DNA from: Flemingiibacterium sp045636145
GTDB lineage: Bacteria > Bacillota > Clostridia > Oscillospirales > CAG-272
DNA length: 56,231 nt
Direction of reading: 5' to 3'
Assembly: GCA_045636145.1 (NCBI GenBank)
Contig: JAZTWV010000013.1
Location: 1 to 56,231 of the forward strand
Shown: positions 1 through 6,403 of the stretch, piece after piece
Layout of the letters: every line of letters starts with the position of its first letter
Numbering within the stretch: the first letter of the stretch is position 1
Translations under genes and position numbers: made by a program
The notes under the pieces: generated by a model
Seen by the model: only the letters and a program-made list of their open reading frames with translations
The model's database searches: none
Told to the model about the DNA's origin: nothing

Positions 1-583
1 CAAGTTCTCCATCGTCATTTTTGTCATACCCTAAAAATCGGTTATGATTGACAATGGGAGTTCCGTCTTTCATCTTCTTTTGAATACCCCAAGTACAGTT
101 TTCGCTGATATTACGGCTTTCTTCCTGTGCTACAGAAGCAAGTATCGTAAATATCATCTCTGATTTAGTATCAAAAGATGAAAGATTCTCTTTTTCAAAG
201 AACACCTCTACATCAATAGCCTTTAACATTCTTACTGTATGTACGCTATCTTCTGTATTTCTCGCAAAACGAGAGATTGACTTTGTAAGTATAAGGTCAA
301 TTTTGCCTCGCTTACAATCAGAAATCATTCTGTTAAACTCTGTTCTTCTCCTAGTGTTAGTACCAGTTTTCGCTTCATCGGCATAAATTTCAACAAACTC
401 CCACGCAGGATTTGACTTAATACGTTTAGTATATTCATCAACCTGTGCGTCATATGAAGTTTTCTGTTCAATGTGGTCGCTACTTACACGGCAGTAAGCG
501 GCAACCCTTTTAATTTCTTTCTGAACTGTGCCGTTCAGACTAATATTAGGAGCAGCTTCAATAATCTGTACTTGTTTTCCCAT
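1..583 (-). CDS. Serine recombinase (resolvase/invertase family), C-terminus outside window
   Basis: The minus-strand reading frame starts at the ATG whose complement is 581-583 and runs off the left edge, so only about the first 194 residues are seen. The start follows an AAAGGTGGTGAT ribosome site. Residues ~29-35 read AAYCRVS, the N-terminal resolvase motif with the catalytic serine. Further on are KSISRFARNTEDS and an SVAQEESRNISEN stretch, both typical of the catalytic domain of large serine recombinases, followed by the start of the recombinase domain. By family knowledge these enzymes cut and rejoin att sites to excise or insert transposons and integrative elements. It follows the SHOCT-like gene at 604-756 on the same strand, and that order is common in clostridial mobile elements. 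Being near one end of the accessory block, it is the probable mobility enzyme. The missing C-terminal zinc-ribbon/coiled-coil region cannot be judged. Confidence 0.93.
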   Translation of the reverse strand, partial: MGKQVQIIEAAPNISLNGTVQKEIKRVAAYCRVSSDHIEQKTSYDAQVDEYTKRIKSNPAWEFVEIYADEAKTGTNTRRRTEFNRMISDCKRGKIDLILTKSISRFARNTEDSVHTVRMLKAIDVEVFFEKENLSSFDTKSEMIFTILASVAQEESRNISENCTWGIQKKMKDGTPIVNHNRFLGYDKNDDGEL

Positions 584-603
584 GTCATCACCACCTTTCA
601 TAA

Positions 604-756
604 TTATGCAACAAACGCTTCATTGTCGTTGTCGTTTCCGTAAATCTGTATCATCTGAACTCTTATTTCTTCCATTTCGGAAAGAGTAATAATGTTCTGC
701 TCATAGAGCCTTTCCAAATAAATATCAATAAGTGTAAATTCTAATTTGTATTTCAT
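604..756 (-). CDS. Small SHOCT-like protein upstream of recombinase
   Basis: A 50-residue protein starting MKYKLEFTLIDIYLERLYEQ, with GTGAGGTTT as its ribosome site. Its core, an LERLYEQNIITLSEMEE pattern, resembles the SHOCT (short C-terminal) fold motif, in which a short helix, an I-I-T turn and an acidic helix recur. The C-terminus is acidic (GNDNDNEAF). Small SHOCT-like proteins often lie directly upstream of serine recombinase genes in clostridial elements, and here the gap to the recombinase start is about 20 nt, so the two are probably co-transcribed. A role as a recombination accessory factor or regulator is inference only. The family call rests on a short motif. Confidence 0.7.
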   Translation of the reverse strand: MKYKLEFTLIDIYLERLYEQNIITLSEMEEIRVQMIQIYGNDNDNEAFVA

Positions 757-784
757 CTTGAAACCTCACAATATATAAAAGATT

Positions 785-800
785 TCAAGTTGCAACTTGA
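785..800. promoter_or_regulatory. 16-bp perfect palindrome upstream of the SHOCT/recombinase operon
   Basis: TCAAGTTGCAACTTGA reads the same on both strands and sits about 30 nt upstream of the minus-strand start at 756, between the ArdA and recombinase operons. A perfect 16-bp palindrome at this distance from a start codon is typical of an operator for a dimeric repressor. No regulator in the window is obviously its partner. Confidence 0.55.
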
Positions 801-859
801 TTTTCGTAATTACACTTATATGATAACATCAAAAAAATTTTTCTTCTAGGTCTCTGTGG

Positions 860-871
860 CCGTTTAAACGG
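860..871. repeat. CCGTTTAAACGG palindrome, copy 1
   Basis: A 12-bp perfect palindrome just downstream of the ArdA stop codon. It is followed by AACTC and then a T-run on the plus strand. The same 17 bases (palindrome plus AACTC) recur at 3648-3664, and a one-base variant is at 4588-4599. All three lie inside the accessory block. Confidence 0.7.
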
Positions 872-885
872 AACTCAGCTCTTTT

Positions 886-1431
886 TTACTCATTATGAAT
901 GACAGCACCATAACTTGAATACACGATACTACCCTCAAGTCTTACATCACGCCCGAACTTCTCATAATCAATATAATTTCTGATACATTCGGGTATGTCG
1001 GGAAAAATCCCGCAATCTTCGATGTAGTAGTACCCTAAATCCTCGTCATCGTCAATGTCTGGGAGTAGGTCATAATCATCGAGGCTTTCAATCAACTCCT
1101 TTAATTCATCAATGCTCTTACAACTCTCGCATTCGAGTATTGCGTTTAACTTGTCCTCGTCATCATCTGACAGAGCCTCTAACATTTCAGCAAGTTCGTT
1201 CAGAGCCTCAATACTCTCGTACTCACCGAGAATGTCCCGAAGTCCGACAAAGGACGATTCATAGTCTGTAATGAAGTATTCCTCATACTCCTTACCGATA
1301 CCAATGTCTCCAAGTGCCTGTTGTAATTCTTTCGGGGATTTGATAGGTAGCCGTACAAAAGTGCCTATCAATGCCCCCTCTGCGTACTTTCCCACATTTG
1401 TCAAGAATACGCTCAATTTACTCATATCCAT
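886..1431 (-). CDS. ardA: ArdA-family anti-restriction protein
   Basis: 181 residues, strongly acidic, with long runs of D and E at residues ~88-135. The N-terminal LTNVGKYAEGALIGTFVRLP, the central YEEYFITDYES and the C-terminal IDYEKFGRDVRLEG are the hallmark blocks of ArdA (PF07275). By family knowledge ArdA mimics bent B-form DNA and inhibits type I restriction-modification enzymes, protecting incoming plasmids and conjugative elements. Length matches the family (about 165-185 residues). The start follows a GAGAGGAGAAA ribosome site. It supports reading this block as a transferred element: such genes act early in a new host. It is transcribed in the same direction as the recombinase but separated from it by the palindromes at 785-800 and 860-871. 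Confidence 0.93.
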   Translation of the reverse strand: MDMSKLSVFLTNVGKYAEGALIGTFVRLPIKSPKELQQALGDIGIGKEYEEYFITDYESSFVGLRDILGEYESIEALNELAEMLEALSDDDEDKLNAILECESCKSIDELKELIESLDDYDLLPDIDDDEDLGYYYIEDCGIFPDIPECIRNYIDYEKFGRDVRLEGSIVYSSYGAVIHNE

Positions 1432-1470
1432 TTTCTCCTCTCACGTTATCTGTTTTGTTTTGGATATTAG

Positions 1471-1499
1471 ATTATACTGTCGAGAGAAGTCGAATATAA
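1471..1499 (-). promoter_or_regulatory. Possible promoter of ardA
   Basis: On the minus strand a perfect TATAAT (complement of 1471-1476) lies 17 bp from a weak TTATAT -35 (complement of 1494-1499), about 40 nt upstream of the ardA start. The spacing is ideal but the -35 is poor. Confidence 0.4.
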
Positions 1500-1509
1500 C
1501 GATATTATC

Positions 1510-1541
1510 AAAGACCGCACGATACTTTGTCGGCGGTCTTT
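1510..1541. terminator. Hairpin between ardA and the plus-strand genes
   Basis: AAAGACCGC (1510-1518) pairs with GCGGTCTTT (1533-1541) around a 14-nt loop. The arms end in A and T, so it could stop transcription weakly in either direction. It lies behind the ardA promoter rather than at a gene end, so the function is uncertain. Confidence 0.4.
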
Positions 1542-1677
1542 ACTCATATTAAAAGGTACAGGCACAATTATCCCACTAACAAAGCCCAACCACATAATTT
1601 GTCATTATTTGTCGGTCTAACAGTTATAAAACGCTTATGAGAACAGTAGAATAATAAAAATAAAATAAATATTATTG

Positions 1678-1798
1678 TGCGAGACCTCACTCCGCAAGTG
1701 GCACAATCCTGTACCACATCGAGAGGAAAGATAGGCACAGCCTACCACATTCCCATTGTGAATGTTTCTTTCCTCTCTTTGCTTCGTTCGGTCTCGCA
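1678..1798. other. Multi-branched palindromic structure (candidate oriT/replication origin or leader RNA)
   Basis: Five nested or sequential pairings can be read. An outer stem is formed by TGCGAGACC (1678-1686) with GGTCTCGCA (1790-1798). A hairpin is formed by GTGGCACA (1698-1705) with TGTACCAC (1710-1717), with one mismatch. A middle stem is formed by GAGAGGAAAGA (~1721-1731) with TCTTTCCTCTC (~1767-1777), and it encloses two small hairpins, TAGGC/GCCTA and CATTC/GAATG. The 3' arm of the outer stem abuts the AGGAG in front of the next gene. No poly-T follows, so it is not a terminator. Such cruciform-capable regions occur at conjugation origins and rolling-circle origins, and as structured leaders. 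No known class was recognised. Confidence 0.6.
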
Positions 1799-1819
1799 GG
1801 AGCGTAGGGGGTGATTTTC

Positions 1820-2413
1820 TTGCGAAAATCTCATTATATACAGACCGTCAATCACAAGGATGTTGATTTCATCAACGCCCTACGATGTTCGGGGGTCTGT
1901 ACCAAAAGTCAAGCAACGCAGTTTATATCGGCTAACCGCCTCAAAAACTTCGTGCTTGATAAAACACTTGAAAAGTGTTCTCACACCTTGCCAGACGGCA
2001 AGAGGCAGGAAGTGTATCGTATCACCACAGAGGGCAAGGCGTGGATAAAGGAGCATATAGACAGCCTCGCAGACAGAAAGTTTTATTCATCTACAGGGGT
2101 TCAGCACGACATTCAACTGATGGATAAGATATTGAGCCTGTCGAGAGAAGAACGCCTTACTATGCGTTGTGAGGCTGAAATAAGGGACGAGTTCAAAGAA
2201 CGCTTACAGGAACTTCTGCTTAACAGGGACTATGAACGATATGACATACTCTACAACGCAATACAAGACCGTTCTATCTCAATGCCAGACCTCGCATATG
2301 GCGTAGATGAGTATTACGAGGTTATCACAAGTTCATACGGAGAGGCAGAAATACAGGCAAAGGTTGAGGCTGTTAGTGCTATCGGTGGAACATTGGAAAC
2401 ACAAAGAATATAA
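1820..2413 (+). CDS. Winged-helix protein with PD..YxEV..K nuclease-like C-terminus, mobile-element gene
   Basis: The chosen start is TTG at 1820, because AGGGGGTGAT lies 8 nt before it; a GTG at 1811 in the same frame is the alternative. The protein has 197 residues. The first ~90 look like a helix-turn-helix/winged-helix domain (VDFINALRCSGVCTKSQA, then YRITTEGKAWIKEH). Near residue 150 there is PDLAYGVDEYYEVITSSYG followed by EIQAK. This spacing of an acidic residue after PD, then E-V and K, resembles the replication-relaxation family and PD-(D/E)XK-like folds often carried by plasmids and integrative elements. That link is a motif-level inference. It directly follows the multi-branched structure at 1678-1798 and precedes an unknown gene by 14 nt, so the three may act together. 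Confidence 0.6.
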   Translation: MRKSHYIQTVNHKDVDFINALRCSGVCTKSQATQFISANRLKNFVLDKTLEKCSHTLPDGKRQEVYRITTEGKAWIKEHIDSLADRKFYSSTGVQHDIQLMDKILSLSREERLTMRCEAEIRDEFKERLQELLLNRDYERYDILYNAIQDRSISMPDLAYGVDEYYEVITSSYGEAEIQAKVEAVSAIGGTLETQRI

Positions 2414-2427
2414 GGGGGTACATAATA

Positions 2428-3348
2428 ATGAATGAAATACAAGAAAAGATACAAGGGGACTTAATGAAACGCTATCACAGGCAACTCTATGTAGTGTTGC
2501 TCGGCGGTGGCGGTGTTATCTTTCGTTCTCACTTCAAAAAATTGCTCGGTGATGATGCCGACTATGTATTAAAGATGATGATAGACCACGAGATTGTGAA
2601 GCAGAAGCGTATAGGCAAGAACTATGTTGTGATACTCAAACACATTGTCTATTGCCGTTATCAGTTTCACAACAAGAACGCCAAATTGACATCTAAACGC
2701 CTGCTACACTCGGCTCTGCTGTTTGAAATGTTAATACGCAGTTATGGAGCAGACGGCATTACAAAAATGGAAAAACTACTATGTATGAGCAATCTGCCGT
2801 ACTATTCACCACATAACAGCCTTGATATACTCACAAGAATATACAGTTTCCTTACATACAAAGGTGAGGAAGACTTATCCTCTCTAAAATGGAGCATAGA
2901 TAGGACAAGCAAAAAAATTGAGTTTATGAAGCAAAGTACCAAAGGAAGAAAAGGAACGCTTGAACGAATTGAAACGAGGTTCGAGGACTTGCTCACACTC
3001 CGCAGTAATAATGTTTATACTCTGTATGCGAGTGATAATGGCGGTACTCTTGAACTACACTTCGGAATCTTTGCCATAAATAAGCCTGCCGACAAGATAA
3101 GTGAGGCTATCACAAAGGCTGAAAAAGCGGTTGATGAGTTGTTCGGGGGTATAAGCATAAAATGTGTGTTCAATGTCTATTCCCTATGCGAAAGGTCAGC
3201 AAGGACGGAAAACAAGGTGCTTAATAATTTGATGTTCTTAAAAGGCAACGAGCTTAAAGAGGACTACTACAAAGAGAATGTGCGTTTCTTTTGGTATGAT
3301 TGTAAAAATGCGTTATTTTCGGGGATTGATATAGACAAGTGGCTGTAA
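2428..3348 (+). CDS. Uncharacterised mobile-element protein
   Basis: 306 residues starting MNEIQEKIQGDLMKRYHRQL behind a GGGGGTAC ribosome site, 14 nt after the previous gene, so translation is probably linked. I do not recognise a family. The N-terminal ~70 residues look like a small winged-helix (LLGGGGVIFRSHFKKLLGDD, then VLKMMIDHEIVKQKRIGKNY), typical of proteins that join DNA binding to another function. The rest is basic and mixed alpha/beta, with a K-rich stretch at ~170-185 and an FGIFAINKP beta-like segment at ~225. No signal peptide, membrane helix or catalytic motif stands out. Base composition is AT-richer than the chromosome to the right. It is probably part of the element's replication or maintenance unit with the preceding gene, by position only. 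Confidence 0.7.
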   Translation: MNEIQEKIQGDLMKRYHRQLYVVLLGGGGVIFRSHFKKLLGDDADYVLKMMIDHEIVKQKRIGKNYVVILKHIVYCRYQFHNKNAKLTSKRLLHSALLFEMLIRSYGADGITKMEKLLCMSNLPYYSPHNSLDILTRIYSFLTYKGEEDLSSLKWSIDRTSKKIEFMKQSTKGRKGTLERIETRFEDLLTLRSNNVYTLYASDNGGTLELHFGIFAINKPADKISEAITKAEKAVDELFGGISIKCVFNVYSLCERSARTENKVLNNLMFLKGNELKEDYYKENVRFFWYDCKNALFSGIDIDKWL

Positions 3349-3424
3349 AGCAGGATAATTTTATATTCGGCTCGACACTTCACTACAATATAATATATTG
3401 AGAAATGTGAGGTATGAGCGGTAT

Positions 3425-3538
3425 ATGAGAAATGAGTTTAGTGCGGAAGAACTTGCGTTTTTAGATTTAATCAGCGAATTGTACTCCGAGCAGGAGTTTC
3501 TTGATTGGATTGAGAAAATGAACGAGACCTATCCGTAA
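3425..3538 (+). CDS. Small acidic protein, 37 residues
   Basis: The frame MRNEFSAEELAFLDLISELY continues through EQEFLDWIEKMNETYP to a TAA at 3536-3538. It is acidic and predicted to be all helical. A GAGG lies 13 nt before the ATG, and an in-frame GTG at 3407 would add six residues. A terminator follows at once, which supports a real short gene at the end of the 1820-3348 operon. Function unknown. Confidence 0.5.
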   Translation: MRNEFSAEELAFLDLISELYSEQEFLDWIEKMNETYP

Positions 3539-3563
3539 TGCCATTATTTTTCTTCCTTGAATT

Positions 3564-3592
3564 GTCGTCGGTTAAACCCGACGGCTTTTTTA
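3564..3592 (+). terminator. Rho-independent terminator
   Basis: GTCGTCGG pairs with CCGACGGC (one G-U) around TTAAAC and is followed by TTTTTT. It closes the 1820-3538 transcription unit. Confidence 0.8.
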
Positions 3593-3647
3593 TTGCTTAC
3601 ATTCTCATTGTAACATATACCATTTGAAAATATCAATCGGTTGGTAG

Positions 3648-3659
3648 CCGTTTAAACGG
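3648..3659. repeat. CCGTTTAAACGG palindrome, copy 2
   Basis: Identical to 860-871, including the following AACTC and a nearby T-run. It lies about 100 nt upstream of the HUH-motif gene. Confidence 0.7.
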
Positions 3660-3758
3660 AACTCGAAACTTTTTTGTTGCTCGAACACCTTTTGTATTTA
3701 TTTTTTTGAGAAAATATGTAATTTTATAAATGAAAATTCAATTCAAGGAGGATTTTTT

Positions 3759-4514
3759 ATGAGTATAAGAAAAACCAAAGCAATGTCGGTTAATATCTCC
3801 GCAGGAGTATTCCCAACAGTTGAAGATGCTGTCCGTGAGGCTAACGCTATCAAGAGGTGGCTTGTCCGTTTGTGTGAGAAGCGTGGGTACAGTTGTAAGG
3901 CTAAAATCGGAGTGAGTGAGAATAACGCCCACTCTGGTACTGTTGTGGCTTCAAGAGGTGGCAGAGGCAGACCGAAGAAGTCATTCAAGAGAAACCCAAC
4001 GTCAATGTTGCCAAGCAAGGTAGAGGCTCACATTCACATTGTCCTGTTCGGGAATCCTGCGGATATGATTGTAGCCGAACTCCGCAAGCACTTAAATAAG
4101 AAGTACAAGAGAAGTGTGGTATGGTCAAAGGATTGTTCGGGGTATATCTCAAATGCCGTCAAGTACCTCATCAAGCAGAGTACCAAGACACGCTCGGTTG
4201 ATTATGACCGACAAGATATTTTGTCGGCTGACGAGTGGGAGTTTGTCGAGGCGATAAGAGAGGCAGAAGAAGAAATCTATCAGAATTTAGCCTTTACAGA
4301 ATCCAAGCAAGAGGAAACCGCTGAAACCCTTGATAATACAGGCTTTTCCGACACTTCAAATGATACCGAAACACTCCAATGTAAAAGTCTTATATATAAG
4401 CGACTACTTAACATTAAAGATTTTAATATAGATATTCTTCATATACTTATATCCATTCAAGAAAAAATTGATAAAGATGATTCAGATGATAGTTGTTATT
4501 GTTCTTCTTCATAA
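3759..4514 (+). CDS. HUH-motif protein, possible rolling-circle Rep or relaxase
   Basis: 251 residues with a very strong AAGGAGG ribosome site 9 nt before the ATG. Residues 89-98, EAHIHIVLFG, contain H91-I-H93, the metal-binding HUH motif of rolling-circle replication initiators and relaxases. A downstream GYISNAVKYLIKQ segment (129-140) places tyrosines 129 and 136 near lysines, as in the Y..K motif 3 of Rep proteins. A basic GRGRPKKSFKR stretch at 68-78 looks like an AT-hook DNA-binding motif. The C-terminal ~60 residues are acidic and low in complexity. By family knowledge such proteins nick one DNA strand and stay covalently bound through tyrosine. Here this would serve replication or transfer of the element. 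Motif 1 is not clear, so the family call is tentative. Confidence 0.6.
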   Translation: MSIRKTKAMSVNISAGVFPTVEDAVREANAIKRWLVRLCEKRGYSCKAKIGVSENNAHSGTVVASRGGRGRPKKSFKRNPTSMLPSKVEAHIHIVLFGNPADMIVAELRKHLNKKYKRSVVWSKDCSGYISNAVKYLIKQSTKTRSVDYDRQDILSADEWEFVEAIREAEEEIYQNLAFTESKQEETAETLDNTGFSDTSNDTETLQCKSLIYKRLLNIKDFNIDILHILISIQEKIDKDDSDDSCYCSSS

Positions 4515-4587
4515 CATCATCATTACTTTCAAGATTGATTACATTCTTCGTATATAGTTGTATAATTCAACAATTTTATACACAATT

Positions 4588-4599
4588 CCGTCTAAACGG
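4588..4599. repeat. CCGTCTAAACGG, imperfect copy 3 of the palindrome
   Basis: One base differs from the two perfect copies at 860 and 3648. It sits just upstream of the lipoprotein promoter, between the HUH gene and the lipoprotein gene. Confidence 0.5.
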
Positions 4600-4610
4600 A
4601 CACGGATATC

Positions 4611-4639
4611 TTGATTTATTCACGATTCTGTGATATAAT
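4611..4639 (+). promoter_or_regulatory. Promoter of the PASTA-like lipoprotein gene
   Basis: TTGATT (4611-4616), 17 bp, TATAAT (4634-4639), with the start codon 44 nt downstream. Confidence 0.8.
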
Positions 4640-4683
4640 GTTAGTGTTCAATAAAAATCATTTATGAAGGACGGACTTATATT

Positions 4684-6135
4684 ATGAAGAAACTGTTTTC
4701 TGTTATTATGCTTATAATACTGTTGTTTTCTTTCTCTGCTTGTAGTAATAATACAAACTATGAGTTAGAAGATGATGAATATTTAGACACCACCGAGGAA
4801 CAGTTACCAATGTTAGAATGGCCTGATAATGAGTTGGCACTACTCATTCCGTTGCCACCATCTGAATATGGCGAAGTTGAATGGGAAGAATCTGACGAAG
4901 TAAATATTTGTGTTTATGAAATTTCTAAAGATGAATATTCGCAATATATTAAAGACTGTGCGGAAGCAGGATTTTCAATAGTAACATCGGAAGATGATGA
5001 TTCTTACTATGCCAATAATTCCGATGGATATAGGCTCTCTCTATATTATGATGATACAGAAACCACAATGGACATTACAGTAGAAGAACCTTTACATACA
5101 GTTCAATTTGAAATTGATTGTTATGAGAATTGGTTTTTCGATAAGTATGATGTTTTAATAGAGGTAGATTGGGATGAGCTTGGAGTTTTAAAACATGGTG
5201 AGAGTAATACATTTACTGCCGAATTAGAAAAAGGCTCTTATACCATCACTTTCACAAGCGAAGAAGATGATGAAATAACAGGTACTGCTGATTTTGAAAT
5301 CACAGGAAATAGAACCTTAAGATACGAAATTAGTTGTAAAAGTGATAGAATTGAGGTTGAAAACGTAGCAGAAATTAGCGTTCCTATTTCTTCAGACGAT
5401 TTGGGTGAAAAGCAATATGATGAAGTCAAGAAACTTTTTAAAGATGCTGGTTTTACTAATATTGAATTTAATGAAGTAAAGGACTTACCTGTTGAAGATA
5501 TTTCAAAATCAGGGATAGTATCCTCAATAACTATCAATGGCAACAACCAATTTTCAAAAGAGGACAGTTTTTTCCCAGAAGCAGAAATTGTAATTGAATA
5601 TCATTCCGCATTGGAAATCAGTCCTTCAAAAGATGCTCATGAATATTGGTACGAAAATTATGAAGATGTCAAAAACGAACTCGCCTCTTGTGGATTTACC
5701 AATATAAGAACGCAATCTACAGTTGAATCTTCGTTCTGGGGAAATGAAACAGGCGATGTTTATAGCGTTTCCATCGGTGGCTATAGTAGTTTTGACAGTG
5801 ATTGGTCTTTCAAGCCTGATGCAGAAGTAATAATCAAGTATTATATTGTTGAAGAATCTACTGGTAGTTCTAAATCAACAACCGAACTTTCTCAATATTA
5901 TGCTAAAAAAGCCTTTGAAGAATACGGCGAATCACAATATCCCTTTGGCTTCAAATGCCATTGGATTATGGATTTGATAAATGCCGAACAATACTCGGAT
6001 GGTTCGTGGTTCTTTAAGGTCGGCGTTACTATCAAAACCATTTATGGAACAGAATTTGACACAATAGCCGAGGGAATGGTGAGTGGTAGTGATGCTTATC
6101 CTACAGTTATTCAGTTTTATGTAAGTAATCCTTAA
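4684..6135 (+). CDS. Surface lipoprotein with two PASTA-like repeats
   Basis: 483 residues. The N-terminus is a lipoprotein signal, MKKLFSVIMLIILLFSFSAC, with the lipid-modified cysteine at 20. The mature part is strongly acidic. Two related modules are visible at about residues 230-315 and 315-395. Each has a DVK or EVKK helix, an AGFTNI or CGFTNI turn, a V-x-S-(I/V)-x-I-x-G strand, an F-rich stretch and a final P-(D/E)-A-E-(I/V)-(V/I)-I-x-Y strand, which resembles PASTA-type repeats. A last domain (~400-483) ends in a beta-rich GTEFDTIAEGMVSGSD segment. The protein is probably anchored outside the membrane. It has its own promoter and may alter the host surface, for example by exclusion or adhesion, but that is inference. 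It is an unusual cargo for a small element. Confidence 0.8.
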   Translation: MKKLFSVIMLIILLFSFSACSNNTNYELEDDEYLDTTEEQLPMLEWPDNELALLIPLPPSEYGEVEWEESDEVNICVYEISKDEYSQYIKDCAEAGFSIVTSEDDDSYYANNSDGYRLSLYYDDTETTMDITVEEPLHTVQFEIDCYENWFFDKYDVLIEVDWDELGVLKHGESNTFTAELEKGSYTITFTSEEDDEITGTADFEITGNRTLRYEISCKSDRIEVENVAEISVPISSDDLGEKQYDEVKKLFKDAGFTNIEFNEVKDLPVEDISKSGIVSSITINGNNQFSKEDSFFPEAEIVIEYHSALEISPSKDAHEYWYENYEDVKNELASCGFTNIRTQSTVESSFWGNETGDVYSVSIGGYSSFDSDWSFKPDAEVIIKYYIVEESTGSSKSTTELSQYYAKKAFEEYGESQYPFGFKCHWIMDLINAEQYSDGSWFFKVGVTIKTIYGTEFDTIAEGMVSGSDAYPTVIQFYVSNP

Positions 6136-6164
6136 AAAACTAAAAATCGAAATAACGTGTTATA

Positions 6165-6316
6165 TTCTGACAGATTCCACCATATAATATAATGTGAATC
6201 TCCTATTCACACACTCATATCTGTTTTGCTATCACATAAGTAAAGACAGAGGCAGGAAATTATATGGTGGGAATAGAAAAGGCTAAGTTTATATCCTGCA
6301 CCCTCACGGGTGCAGG
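6165..6316 (+). promoter_or_regulatory. Promoter and palindrome-rich leader before the 6404 gene
   Basis: TTCTGA (6165-6170), 17 bp, TATAAT (6188-6193) is a plausible promoter. It overlaps CCACCATATAAT (6177-6188), which has a perfect inverted partner at 6259-6270. Inside that pair, GTGAAT/ATTCAC forms a small hairpin. Further on, CCTGCACCC (6295-6303) pairs with GGGTGCAGG (6308-6316). The arrangement suggests an operator or attenuator rather than random sequence. Confidence 0.5.
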
Positions 6317-6348
6317 TGTAAATACATACAAGGGCAGGAAAAGAAAAG

Positions 6349-6387
6349 CCGTCAGAATGTGCGTAATGACATTCTGACGGTTTATTT
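6349..6387 (+). terminator. Strong hairpin with T-rich tail directly before a ribosome site
   Basis: CCGTCAGAATGT (6349-6360) is a perfect 12-bp inverted repeat of 6369-6380 and is followed by TTTATTTTTA. It looks like an intrinsic terminator, but the next start codon is only 24 nt beyond. It is therefore either the end of the lipoprotein unit or an attenuator for the next gene. Confidence 0.65.
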
Positions 6388-6403
6388 TTATGGTGGTGAA
6401 AAT

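Noticed and set aside
1271..1552. Plus-strand reading frame opposite ardA, and many similar frames opposite real genes.
   Set aside because: They overlap well-supported genes in the wrong frame, and none has a ribosome site or family motif.
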